Assembly: GCA_041392065.1 (NCBI GenBank)
Contig: JAWKMU010000001.1
Coordinates: forward strand, 434,001 to 498,000
Length of the DNA stretch: 64,000 nucleotides
Direction of reading: 5' to 3'
Source of the DNA: CAJQLB01 sp041392065
GTDB lineage: Bacteria > Bacteroidota > Bacteroidia > Flavobacteriales > Flavobacteriaceae
Below are positions 25,775 through 35,023 of the stretch, piece after piece. Under the pieces are notes generated by a model. It was given only the letters and a program-made list of their open reading frames with translations, was not told the DNA's origin and ran no database searches. The first letter of the stretch is position 1; every line of letters begins with the position of its first letter. Made by a program: the position numbers and the translations under genes.

Positions 25775-26801
25775 ACAGCCAAGTATTACTGTATTAATGC
25801 CTGTTTACAATTGTGAGCTATATGTGGAAGAAGCATTAAGCAGTATATTAAATCAAACCTTTTCAGATTTTGAAGTGTTAATTATAGACGATGCTTCAAC
25901 AGATGCAACTGTATCTATCATAAAATCATTTAATGATAAACGTATCAATCTAATTGTAAAACCAAAAAATACAGGATATACCAACAGCTTAAACCATGGT
26001 TGTAAAATAGCCAAAGGAAAATATATTGCTCGTATGGATGGTGATGATGTTAGTTTACCAGAGCGTTTTGAAAAGCAAATAGTATTTTTAGAAGCAAATC
26101 CAGATGTAATGGTTTGTGGAACTACCTACAGTAAAATAGGTAACCCTAAACGTATTACTATACCTCAATATCATGACGATATTAAAATTCGCTTACTTTG
26201 GGGCAACTGTATAGCACATCCTTCAGTAATGATAAGAAAAGAGGCTTTAGAGGTTTTTTCAGAACCTTATGATACGTTAAAAGAACCTGCCGAAGATTAT
26301 GATTTATGGGTAAGATTGTTAGCTGTTGGGAAGCTTCATAATTTACCTGATGTACTTTTAGATTACAGAACCTACACTAATCAAGTGTCGCGAAAAAGAG
26401 CTCAGGAGCAAAAAAGAAGTGAGATAGAAACCAGATTTAAAATGCATGATTATTTAAATGTGAAATGGACTCCTCAGGAAGCACAATTTTTAGAAAAACA
26501 CTTTAAAAGGACTGAAATAATTAGCTTTGTTGAACTAAAAATCTTCAAGCAGGTTCAAAAAAAAATAGCAGTAGCAAATAATGAGATACAGTGTTTTGAC
26601 TCTAAGTTGTTCAAGCAATATTTAGTAGATTTTGAGATAGATATACTTCGTAAGTGTTTTTTAAAACAAAAAAGATATACACCAAAATTGTATTTTGATT
26701 ATCTAAATGCTAAATGGAAGTTTGGAGCAAAACTGCCAATTAAAAGAGAGTTAAAACTGATGTTGAAATCATTAATATTCTGGAAAACTTTAAGAGCTTA
26801 A
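25767..26801 (+). CDS. Glycosyltransferase family 2
   Basis: This 344-residue GT-A enzyme has ITVLMPVYNCELYVEEALSSIL, LIIDDASTDATVSII, and YIARMDGDDVSLPERFEKQ containing the DxD motif. The later AEDYDLWVRLLAVG segment is characteristic of GT2 proteins with this architecture. It overlaps the GT10 gene by 8 bases and sits in the same apparent operon. Confidence 0.9.
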   Translation: MNKQPSITVLMPVYNCELYVEEALSSILNQTFSDFEVLIIDDASTDATVSIIKSFNDKRINLIVKPKNTGYTNSLNHGCKIAKGKYIARMDGDDVSLPERFEKQIVFLEANPDVMVCGTTYSKIGNPKRITIPQYHDDIKIRLLWGNCIAHPSVMIRKEALEVFSEPYDTLKEPAEDYDLWVRLLAVGKLHNLPDVLLDYRTYTNQVSRKRAQEQKRSEIETRFKMHDYLNVKWTPQEAQFLEKHFKRTEIISFVELKIFKQVQKKIAVANNEIQCFDSKLFKQYLVDFEIDILRKCFLKQKRYTPKLYFDYLNAKWKFGAKLPIKRELKLMLKSLIFWKTLRA

Positions 26802-26838
26802 TGAATATATTAAGAGCTAATTTTTAAATAATCATTTG

Positions 26839-27744
26839 ATGGCAGATAAGACCTTTTCTATATTGATAACTACCAAAAACCGTTTAAATGAACTGTCTTT
26901 TACACTGCAAAAAATAACATATCTTTTAGAAAGGGAAGATGTAGAATGTATTATTTGCGACGATGGGTCAAACGACGGAACTTATGATTATATAGTTAAG
27001 CAATATCCAGATATTGAGATATTTAAAAATCAGTCTTCAAAAGGATTGATTTATAGTCGAAATAGATTATTAAAAAAAACCAAAGCCCAATATGCTATTT
27101 CATTAGATGATGATTTGCATTTTATAACTGAGAATCCTTTAAAACATATAGAAACTTTTTTTAAACAAAATCCAACATGTGCAGTCATGACTTTTAGGAT
27201 TTACTGGAATTTAGAGCCACCTGTTTCAACAGCACATCATAGAAAAATTGAACGAGTTAATAGTTTTGCGGGAGGAGCACACGCTTGGAGAATGGAAGAC
27301 TGGAAAACCATACCTGATTACCCTGAATGGTTTATGTTTTATGGTGAAGAGGAATTTGCAAGTTTTAATTTGTTTAAAGCTCAAAAGCATATTTATTATT
27401 ATCCAGATATACTTTGCCATCATCGTGTAAATTTGAATATGAGAAAAAAAGAGAAAGACTATATATTTAGACAAAGACGCTCCTTACGTTCAGGATGGTA
27501 TTTATATTTAATGTTTTATCCCTTAAAATATGTGCCTCGTAAATTCGCATATTCAATTTGGATGCAGTTAAAAACAAAAGTGTTTAAAGGAGATATGAGA
27601 ATGTTGATGGCTATATTTCTATCGTTTAGTGATATTTTTTGCAATTCTATAAGGCTGTCAAAAAACTGTAATAGATTGTCTGTTAAGGAATTTAAAGAGT
27701 ATAGTAAATTGCAAAATGTAATACTTTATTGGAAGCCAGATTGA
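26839..27744 (+). CDS. Glycosyltransferase family 2
   Basis: This roughly 301-residue GT-A enzyme has FSILITTKNRLNELSFTLQKI, ECIICDDGSNDGT, and YAISLDDDLHF as the acidic motif. AGGAHAWRMEDW and the EEFASFNLFK segment follow. An upstream TTG (26836) is in frame and adjacent, but ATG 26839 is the simpler start. It is separated from the preceding gene by about 37 bases. Confidence 0.88.
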   Translation: MADKTFSILITTKNRLNELSFTLQKITYLLEREDVECIICDDGSNDGTYDYIVKQYPDIEIFKNQSSKGLIYSRNRLLKKTKAQYAISLDDDLHFITENPLKHIETFFKQNPTCAVMTFRIYWNLEPPVSTAHHRKIERVNSFAGGAHAWRMEDWKTIPDYPEWFMFYGEEEFASFNLFKAQKHIYYYPDILCHHRVNLNMRKKEKDYIFRQRRSLRSGWYLYLMFYPLKYVPRKFAYSIWMQLKTKVFKGDMRMLMAIFLSFSDIFCNSIRLSKNCNRLSVKEFKEYSKLQNVILYWKPD

Positions 27745-27814
27745 TTAGATTAATGGTGAGACATTTGGTTATACATTAAAACTAAAACTAAAGCTTCATT
27801 TTAATTAAAAACTT

Positions 27815-28540
27815 ATGAAAAAAAAAATAAAAAAGTTCTTAAAACAGTTTCTTTATAACAAAGGATATGAGATTAACTATTTAGGCAAAAAGAATCTTTT
27901 AAACATAAACCCTTTTTTAGCAATTAAAGAAGAAATACATTCAAATCCATTAGTGTTTTTTGATGTAGGAGTGAATCACGGTCAAACTCTTAAAAAAATT
28001 CATGATCAATATCCTAATGCTGTAATTCATGGTTTTGAGCCGAGTAAAATATGTTACAATTCAGTATTAGAAAAAGTGAATAATGATAACATAATTTTAA
28101 ACAATAAAGCAGTTGGAGATCAAATTGGTATTTTAGATTTTAATCAATATTCTTGGGATGCCTTAAGTTCTGTGTTAAAGCGTGAGTTTACTTCAGCAAC
28201 AATAGTTGATACTTACAAAGTGGATGTTACAACACTCGATGTCTATTGCTCAGAGCGAGGGGTGAAATATATTAATGTGTTAAAAACAGATACTGAAGGT
28301 TTTGAATTAAAAGTGTTAGAAGGTGCGTCACAATTATTTAAGGATAATAAAATTCAATGTGTTCATGTAGAATTGTTTTTTGAACCCCATTTTGTCGGAC
28401 AATCTTCTGCAGGTGATATCATGAATTTTCTGTTTAAGCATCAATTTAAATTAGTAAGATTTTATGAATTTGACCGATCACATGAGGGTTATGCTTCTCG
28501 TACAGATGCCTTGTTTATTAACCCTAATTTTAAGGAGTAG
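27815..28540 (+). CDS. FkbM family methyltransferase
   Basis: This 241-residue protein has VFFDVGVNHGQTLKKI as the SAM loop, VIHGFEPSKICYNSV, and VLKTDTEGFELKVLEGAS, all FkbM landmarks. It is the second of three clear FkbM enzymes in the locus. The N-terminus is highly basic (MKKKIKKFLKQF). It precedes the sialic acid cassette by 68 bases. The role is probably O-methylation of a sugar in the glycan. Confidence 0.87.
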   Translation: MKKKIKKFLKQFLYNKGYEINYLGKKNLLNINPFLAIKEEIHSNPLVFFDVGVNHGQTLKKIHDQYPNAVIHGFEPSKICYNSVLEKVNNDNIILNNKAVGDQIGILDFNQYSWDALSSVLKREFTSATIVDTYKVDVTTLDVYCSERGVKYINVLKTDTEGFELKVLEGASQLFKDNKIQCVHVELFFEPHFVGQSSAGDIMNFLFKHQFKLVRFYEFDRSHEGYASRTDALFINPNFKE

Positions 28541-28608
28541 AAAAATCGTCTATTTATCAGATTTAGTGTAAATTTAAAAACTCAAATCATTTTTAAAAGA
28601 GATTCTAA

Positions 28609-29274
28609 TTGAAAACTGTTGCTATTATTCCAGCTCGAGGAGGCTCAGAACGTTTGCCTAACAAAAATATTCAGTTACTAGCAGGACTCCCTTTGTTGGC
28701 TCATAGTATTCTATATGCTTTAAAGCAATCGGACATTGACGATGTTTATGTAAGTACTAATGATGCTACAATAAAATCAATAGCATTAAAATATGGAGCG
28801 CAAGTTATAGACCGACCAGAAGCTTTATCAGGAAATCATGCCACAACAGTCTCTGCTTTAAAACATGTTCTGGAATCTGTTGAAAACCAATACGATTATG
28901 TTGTTGTAATGCAACTTACAAATCCTTTGAGACCTGAAACTTTATTTGAAGAGGCTTATCAAGAATTATTAGTTTCAGATTGTGATAGCTTAATGACTGT
29001 AAGTAGAAATCATCAAAAATTAGGGAAGATTATAAACAATCAATTTGTGCCCTTTAATTATAGCATGGGACAACGCAGCCAGGATTTAGAACCCTTATAC
29101 TATGAAAATGGCTTATTATATATTACTAAGGCATCATTAATTTTGAAAGACATGATTTTAGGGTCTAACAATCTTCCGTATCTTGTAGATCATCCCTATG
29201 CCAGAGTTGATATTGATACCATTGACGACTTAACATATGCAGAATTTATATTAAATCAATACCCAAATGCCTAA
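28609..29274 (+). CDS. neuA: N-acylneuraminate cytidylyltransferase (CMP-sialic acid synthetase)
   Basis: The enzyme joins CTP and a nonulosonic acid to give the CMP-sugar donor. The nucleotide-binding signature is IIPARGGSERLPNKN (about 6-20), and VVVMQLTNPLRPETLFEEA and YARVDIDTIDDLTYAE follow. The 221 residues fit the NeuA/PseF/LegF family. The start is TTG. It overlaps neuB by 8 bases, giving the order A-B-C. The neuB and neuC matches argue for sialic acid rather than pseudaminic or legionaminic acid. Confidence 0.9.
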   Translation: MKTVAIIPARGGSERLPNKNIQLLAGLPLLAHSILYALKQSDIDDVYVSTNDATIKSIALKYGAQVIDRPEALSGNHATTVSALKHVLESVENQYDYVVVMQLTNPLRPETLFEEAYQELLVSDCDSLMTVSRNHQKLGKIINNQFVPFNYSMGQRSQDLEPLYYENGLLYITKASLILKDMILGSNNLPYLVDHPYARVDIDTIDDLTYAEFILNQYPNA

Positions 29275-30310
29275 TCCTTTTATAACCATAGCAAACAGAA
29301 AAATAGGATTGGATTTTCCGCCATTGGTCATTGCCGAAATTGGTATTAACCATGAAGGTTCTTTAGAAGTAGCTAAGCAAATGGTGGACGCTGCTTATCG
29401 TGCAGGAGTTGAGGTAGTTAAACACCAAACCCATATTGTAGACGATGAGATGAGCAGTGCTGCAAAATTGGTAATACCAGGTAATGCTGATGTATCCATT
29501 TATGAGATTATGAAACGTTGTGCCTTAAATGAGGCTGATGAAATAGCTTTAAAAACCTATGTAGAAAGCAAGGGTATGGTGTTTATTTCAACCCCTTTTT
29601 CTAGAGCTGCAGCTAATCGTTTAGAGCGTATGGAAGTTAAAGCCTATAAGATTGGGTCAGGTGAATGTAATAACTACCCATTATTAGAACACATTGCTCA
29701 ATTTAGAAAACCTGTGATTTTAAGCACAGGAATGAATACTATTGAAAGCATAAAAAAAGCAGTAGCCATTTTTGATGCGCATAAAGTGCCAGTAGCCTTA
29801 TTGCACACCACTAATTTATATCCAACACCTGCACATTTGGTTCGTTTTGGTGCTATGATACAAATGCACCAAGCCTTTCCGGAAAAGGTATTTGGTTTAA
29901 GTGATCATACCTTAAATAATAATGCCTGCCTTGGTGCTGTGGCCTTAGGAGCTAGTATTTTAGAGCGCCATTTCACCGACCATAAGCAACGTAATGGACC
30001 TGACATTGTTTGTAGTATGGATGAGCAAGAATGCAAGCATTTGATTTTAGATACTACTGAAATAGCACAAATGAGAGGTGGGACGAAAATACCAGCCAAA
30101 GAAGAACAGGTCACTATGGATTTTGCTTTTGCTACAGTTTGTAGTATTTTACCAATACAAAAGGGAGAGCTGTTTACTAAAGAAAATATTTGGGTAAAAC
30201 GACCTGGAACGGGAACTATAATAGCGGAGCACTATCAGTCTATTTTAGGTAAAATAGCCAAAAGAGATATTAAAACGGATACACAATTAACTTGGGAAGA
30301 TATTGAATAA
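29267..30310 (+). CDS. neuB: N-acetylneuraminate synthase
   Basis: The enzyme condenses ManNAc with phosphoenolpyruvate. This 347-residue protein has a TIM-barrel with PLVIAEIGINHEGSLEVAK, EVVKHQTHIVDDEMS, FISTPFSRAAANRL and AYKIGSGECNNYPLL, and a C-terminal SAF domain (about 285-345, KGELFTKENIWVKRPGTG). From memory the sequence is strikingly close to the meningococcal synthase (NeuB/SiaC) and less like PseI or LegI. It overlaps both neighbours by 8 bases. Confidence 0.92.
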   Translation: MPNPFITIANRKIGLDFPPLVIAEIGINHEGSLEVAKQMVDAAYRAGVEVVKHQTHIVDDEMSSAAKLVIPGNADVSIYEIMKRCALNEADEIALKTYVESKGMVFISTPFSRAAANRLERMEVKAYKIGSGECNNYPLLEHIAQFRKPVILSTGMNTIESIKKAVAIFDAHKVPVALLHTTNLYPTPAHLVRFGAMIQMHQAFPEKVFGLSDHTLNNNACLGAVALGASILERHFTDHKQRNGPDIVCSMDEQECKHLILDTTEIAQMRGGTKIPAKEEQVTMDFAFATVCSILPIQKGELFTKENIWVKRPGTGTIIAEHYQSILGKIAKRDIKTDTQLTWEDIE

Positions 30311-31430
30311 CAAAAAAAACATCGTCTTCTTGACAGGCACAAGAGCAGATTTTGGAAAGCTAAAGCCATTAATGGCCATTTTACAAGATAAAAATGATTT
30401 TGAGCCTCACATTTTTGTGACTGGAATGCATTTGCAAGACTTATATGGTTATACGCTTATTGAGGTACAAAACTCTGGTTTTAAAAACATCCATACCTTT
30501 AAAAATCATACGCATGAAACCACAATGGATTTAACCTTAGCCAAAACCATTGAAGGCTTTTCAGCTTATGTCAATGATTTAAAGCCAGATTTGATTGTGG
30601 TACATGGTGACAGAGTTGAAGCCTTAGCAGGAGCCATTGTAGGGAGTTTGAATAATATTTTGGTGGCACATATAGAAGGTGGTGAATTATCAGGAACCAT
30701 TGATGAGTTAATACGTCACTCAGTAAGTAAGTTGAGCCATCTTCATTTTGTAGCTAATGATTTAGCCAAACAGAGATTGATACAGATGGGTGAATTACCT
30801 GAGTCTATTTTTACCATTGGTTCACCAGATGTGGATGTTATGTTTTCAGATCAACTTCCCAAATTAGAAGACGTAAAACGATATTACCAAATACCTTATG
30901 AGTCCTATGCAGTGGCCATGTTTCATCCGGTTACAACAGAGATTCAACACATTAAATACTATGCGAAGCAGTTTGTAAAAGCATTATTAGACAGCCAAAA
31001 AAATTATGTGGTGATTTACCCCAATAATGATTTAGGGAGTCAGTATATTTTAAATGCCTATGAAAATTTAAAAGAACATCCTAATTTTAGAGTGTTTCCT
31101 TCATTACGGTTTGAGTATTTTTTAACCCTTTTAAAACAAGCTGAGTTCATGATTGGGAACAGTAGTGCAGGCGTAAGGGAGGCTCCATATTATGGGATTC
31201 CAACCATTAATATTGGTACACGACAACAAAACAGATCCTTTAACCATGACATAATCAATGCAAGCTATGAAGTCAAGGATATTTTAAAAGCTATAAATGC
31301 TGTAAAGAATGATGCACATAAAATAGCACCTTTTGGACAGGGTAATAGTGCTATAGAATTTTTAAGTGCTCTTCATGATAAGGCCTTATGGAACATTAAT
31401 CATCAAAAACAATTTATTGATATTATATGA
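30303..31430 (+). CDS. neuC: UDP-N-acetylglucosamine 2-epimerase (hydrolysing)
   Basis: The enzyme converts UDP-GlcNAc to ManNAc plus UDP, the first step to sialic acid. This 375-residue GT-B-like fold has LTGTRADFGKLKPLM, LIVVHGDRVEALAGAIVG, AHIEGGELSGTIDELIRHS and GNSSAGVREAPYYGIPTIN. These blocks recall meningococcal SiaA. LegG, which uses a diacetamido sugar, is a related alternative. The start is TTG, overlapping neuB by 8 bases; the stop overlaps the next ATG (ATGA). Confidence 0.9.
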   Translation: MNNKKNIVFLTGTRADFGKLKPLMAILQDKNDFEPHIFVTGMHLQDLYGYTLIEVQNSGFKNIHTFKNHTHETTMDLTLAKTIEGFSAYVNDLKPDLIVVHGDRVEALAGAIVGSLNNILVAHIEGGELSGTIDELIRHSVSKLSHLHFVANDLAKQRLIQMGELPESIFTIGSPDVDVMFSDQLPKLEDVKRYYQIPYESYAVAMFHPVTTEIQHIKYYAKQFVKALLDSQKNYVVIYPNNDLGSQYILNAYENLKEHPNFRVFPSLRFEYFLTLLKQAEFMIGNSSAGVREAPYYGIPTINIGTRQQNRSFNHDIINASYEVKDILKAINAVKNDAHKIAPFGQGNSAIEFLSALHDKALWNINHQKQFIDII

Positions 31431-32815
31431 GAAACTTAGGTGTTGTGATTACTGATGGTGTTGGCTTTAGAAATTTTGTTTTAAGTGATTTCTTAAAAGA
31501 AACTGAAGCCTCTTTTGACAAAGTAGTTATTTATTCCTGTTTGCCAATTTCGGTGTATAAAGATTTTACAAGACAAGCCAAGGTTATTGAGTTAGAAGTT
31601 TATAAGGAAAACTTTTATACCTGGTTTTTTATGAAATTAAAAGAAGTCGCACACTTACAATTACATAAAAAAGGAAACTTTGGAATACAAGATTCTTACA
31701 GAATTAATAAGACCAAAAGTCATAGTATTAGAGGATATGCCAAGCGTTTAATTTTTTTTATCACTAGATTTTTGAATTCTGAAAGTTGGATACACAAATT
31801 TAATAAATTACAACAGTTCACTTTTAAAAACCATAGAGTTACTAAAAAGTACTTGAGCTTGCTAGAGGAGAATGCTATTGACTTTTTATTTTTTACCCAT
31901 CAGCGACCACCTTATATTGCTCCATTAATTTATGCTTCAGAGCAGTTAGGAATACCTAATGGTAGCTTTATTTTTAGTTGGGATAATTTGGCTTCTAAGG
32001 GTAGAATGGCAGGACATTTTAATCATTATTTTGTTTGGAGTGACTTAATGAAGTCTGAACTTTTACAATTTTACACCTCAGTTGAAGACTATCAAATTAA
32101 AGTGGTTGGTACACCTCAATTTGAATCTTATGTATTAGATAGATATGAGATCACTGAGTCTGAGTTTGAAGCAGTCTTTAACATTAACCGAGAAAAAAAA
32201 ACAATATGTTTTAGCTGTGGTGATGTTTCCACAAGTAAAAATGATCCTTTGTATATAGAGGTTATTGCAGAGGCCATTAAGAATAATGATATTACAGAAG
32301 TTAATTTTTTAGTGAGAACCTCACCAGCCGAAACTCCAGAGAGATTTCAATATTTAAAAGAGAAATACCCTTTTATTATTTGGAATTATCCCAAATGGAA
32401 ATTAGTTAGGCAAGACCACCAAGAAGCATGGTCTCAACGAGTTCCTAATGTAGAAGATATGAAAGATTTAAGAAGCATATTACAGTATTGTGATGTGTTT
32501 GTGAATATGTGCTCCACAATGAGTTTGGATGCCATGTGTTTTGATAAACCAGTCATCAATCCTGTGTTTGGAAATGCTGAAAATGGATTGTATGATGACC
32601 AACGCTTTTTAAACTATGCGCACTATAAGCGTGTAGTTGAGAGTGGAGCTGTTGCTATTGTAAAAAGCCCTAAAGAGCTAATAGATGAAATAAACAATAG
32701 CTTAGAAACACCCAATGCACGATTAGATGCTCAAAAACAACTATTAGCAGTTCAGGTAAGTTGTGAGTTGAATCATACTTCAAACCGAATTATTGATTCC
32801 ATAAAAGATGCCTAA
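31427..32815 (+). CDS. Unassigned GT-B-like protein coupled to neuABC (candidate glycosyltransferase)
   Basis: I cannot place this 462-residue protein in a named family. GSFIFSWDNLASKGRMAGHF and FVWSDLMKSELLQFY...IKVVGTPQFESY look like the acceptor half and linker of a GT-B fold. FVNMCSTMSLDAMCFDKPVINPVFG resembles the donor-side block of CDP-glycerol transferase- or UDP-epimerase-like GT-B proteins. It overlaps neuC by 4 bases and the following GT4 by 8, so a role in using CMP-sialic acid is possible but inferred from position only. Confidence 0.6.
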   Translation: MRNLGVVITDGVGFRNFVLSDFLKETEASFDKVVIYSCLPISVYKDFTRQAKVIELEVYKENFYTWFFMKLKEVAHLQLHKKGNFGIQDSYRINKTKSHSIRGYAKRLIFFITRFLNSESWIHKFNKLQQFTFKNHRVTKKYLSLLEENAIDFLFFTHQRPPYIAPLIYASEQLGIPNGSFIFSWDNLASKGRMAGHFNHYFVWSDLMKSELLQFYTSVEDYQIKVVGTPQFESYVLDRYEITESEFEAVFNINREKKTICFSCGDVSTSKNDPLYIEVIAEAIKNNDITEVNFLVRTSPAETPERFQYLKEKYPFIIWNYPKWKLVRQDHQEAWSQRVPNVEDMKDLRSILQYCDVFVNMCSTMSLDAMCFDKPVINPVFGNAENGLYDDQRFLNYAHYKRVVESGAVAIVKSPKELIDEINNSLETPNARLDAQKQLLAVQVSCELNHTSNRIIDSIKDA

Positions 32816-33893
32816 AAAAATATCAAAACATATTGCAGTAATTTGTAATTATGAGCTTAAACCAGATCGTATTGGTGGTATGGATAGGTTTTTTGCAGCA
32901 TTTGATACCAAAGCAAAACAAGAAGGTTTTTGTATTGATTGGTTTTTTCCTAATCAAGAAGAGATTGAATTTTATAAAGACTTAAACATTTACTCAAGTA
33001 AAGAATTAACAGTTGAGCAATTATTTCTTAAACATCTTAAAGAAACACAAACGGTTTATTCTACTGTTATTACCCATTTTACCGAGCTTTGTACATCATT
33101 TTATAAAAAAGTGAAGTTACAAACAGGAGCATATTGTATTGCTGTGGATCATAACCCAAGACCATTGGAAGGCTTTCCATTAAAAAAACGGTTCAAACTA
33201 AAGTTTAAAAGCTTACTTTATGCTAAATATATAGACCAATTTATTGCTGTCTCTAAATATACCAAGTATCATATTTTAAACGATTATGGTCATTTTTTAA
33301 ACAAAAAAGTAAGGGTTATATACAATGGCATTGATACTTCAGTTTATAAAAGACAAAAATCAAGGAATGCAAAACGATTTATTGTAGCCTCTCATTTACG
33401 CCAATCAAAAGGTATTCAAGATTTATTGGCTGCTTTAGGTCAAATGTATAGTGCAGACTTAGATGGAATAATAGTTGATATTTATGGAGAAGGTCCTATA
33501 GAAACTGAGCTTAAAGGGTTGGTTGTAAATCATAAGTTACAAAATGTTGTGAATTTTAAAGGGAGTTCATCAGAATTGCCAAATTTGTTTTGTAATTACG
33601 ATTATATGATACAACCTACCTATATGGAGTGCTTCAGCTTATCCTTGCTCGAAAGCCTATCGGCTAATGTGCCAGTAATTACAACTCAAGTTGGAGGTAA
33701 TTTAGAATTAATTACTCATGGTGAAAATGGGTTTGTGTTTCAGGCTGGAGATGTTATGGAATTGGCAATTTTATTAAAGCAGCTTATTTTTTCTGAATTA
33801 GTATTGCATAAAGAAGTTTATCATTTAGTCGAATCAAAATTTTATCTTGATAAGATGGTTAATGAACATTATAACCTATTGAGATGCATATAG
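32808..33893 (+). CDS. Glycosyltransferase family 4-like
   Basis: This 361-residue GT-B enzyme has an N-terminal GGMDRFFAAFDTKAK acceptor region. The donor domain has FIVASHLRQSKGIQDLLAAL, VDIYGEGPIETELK and the E-x7-E region ECFSLSLLESLSANVPVITT. It overlaps its neighbours by 8 and 10 bases within the coupled neu block. Confidence 0.9.
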   Translation: MPKKISKHIAVICNYELKPDRIGGMDRFFAAFDTKAKQEGFCIDWFFPNQEEIEFYKDLNIYSSKELTVEQLFLKHLKETQTVYSTVITHFTELCTSFYKKVKLQTGAYCIAVDHNPRPLEGFPLKKRFKLKFKSLLYAKYIDQFIAVSKYTKYHILNDYGHFLNKKVRVIYNGIDTSVYKRQKSRNAKRFIVASHLRQSKGIQDLLAALGQMYSADLDGIIVDIYGEGPIETELKGLVVNHKLQNVVNFKGSSSELPNLFCNYDYMIQPTYMECFSLSLLESLSANVPVITTQVGGNLELITHGENGFVFQAGDVMELAILLKQLIFSELVLHKEVYHLVESKFYLDKMVNEHYNLLRCI

Positions 33894-35023
33894 CCTTTTT
33901 AACACCAGAATATCCACATCCAATTTTAAAACGTTCAGGCGGCTTAGGCACAAGCATTAAAAACTTGGCAAAAGGACTTATTGGTCAAGGTGTTAGGGTG
34001 ACAGTTTTTGTTATTGGTCAAGCAAAAGATGAGACTATTAATGATGATGGCATTTGTATCAAAATATTTGCAAAGGAAAAACACATTGCATTTAATTGGT
34101 ATCTTGAACGCAAACGCATACAAAACAAAATTCAAAAATTTATTGATGTTGAAGGCATACAACTTATTGAAGCACCAGATTGGACAGGGCTTTCAGCCTT
34201 TATGAATTTTTCTGTACCTCTAATCATTAGGCTAAACGGTAGTGATGGCTATTTTTGTCATCTGGATGGACGTAAACAAAAATTGAAAAACTATATCATT
34301 GAAAAAGCAGCTCTTAATGGTGCTGATGCCATTGTAAGCGTTAGCACCTTTACTGGAGAGCTGACTAAGAAGCTATTTGGTTTGAAAAAAGATATTAAAA
34401 CGATTCATAACAGTATTGACGTGGAGGCATTTCAGCCTTTAAATGTTGATATTAATGCAAATCAACTTTTATATTTTGGTACTATTATTAGAAAAAAAGG
34501 TGTTTTGGAGTTGGCTAAAGCTTTTAACCTTATAGTAGAGCAAAAACCAAATATTAGCTTGTTGCTTATTGGTAAGGATGTCATCGATATATTTGAAAAA
34601 GTCTCAACCATTACCCTTTTTTTTAACTCATTGTCATTACAAGCAAAAAGGCGAGTAACCCATCTTAATGAAATACCTTATCATGAAATCAAAACGTATA
34701 TTGCAAAAGCCAATGTTGTAGTGCTTCCAAGTTTTGCAGAAGCCTTTCCAATGACCTGGTTAGAAACTTTAGCCATAGAGAAAGCACTGGTGAGTTCCAA
34801 CATTGGTTGGGCAAATGAGTTAATGATAGATGGAAAAACAGGCTATACTATAGATCCAACAAACCATGAAGAGTTTGCCTCAAAATTACTTGAATTATTA
34901 TGTAGCGAAGCTAAATGCATGGCTTTTGGTAAAGAAGGTCGAAAACATGTAAGCCAAAATTTTTCAGTAAATGTCATTACGCAACAGAATATAGAATTTT
35001 ATAAGGAAGCTATTGGTATATGA
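33884..35023 (+). CDS. Glycosyltransferase family 4-like
   Basis: This 379-residue GT-B enzyme starts MHIAFLTPEYPHPILKRSGGLGTSIKNLAKGL, typical of GT4 acceptor domains. The donor domain has LLYFGTIIRKKGVLELAKAF and EAFPMTWLETLAIEKALVSS. It overlaps the preceding gene by 10 bases and the following FkbM gene by 4 (ATGA). It probably acts on the same repeat unit as its neighbours. Confidence 0.9.
   Translation: MHIAFLTPEYPHPILKRSGGLGTSIKNLAKGLIGQGVRVTVFVIGQAKDETINDDGICIKIFAKEKHIAFNWYLERKRIQNKIQKFIDVEGIQLIEAPDWTGLSAFMNFSVPLIIRLNGSDGYFCHLDGRKQKLKNYIIEKAALNGADAIVSVSTFTGELTKKLFGLKKDIKTIHNSIDVEAFQPLNVDINANQLLYFGTIIRKKGVLELAKAFNLIVEQKPNISLLLIGKDVIDIFEKVSTITLFFNSLSLQAKRRVTHLNEIPYHEIKTYIAKANVVVLPSFAEAFPMTWLETLAIEKALVSSNIGWANELMIDGKTGYTIDPTNHEEFASKLLELLCSEAKCMAFGKEGRKHVSQNFSVNVITQQNIEFYKEAIGI

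Noticed and set aside
28609..31430. Legionaminic or pseudaminic acid pathway
   Set aside because: The NeuB and NeuC blocks look like Neu5Ac enzymes and no dedicated PseB/PseC or LegB/LegC pair adjoins the cassette; a phylogeny could still overturn this.
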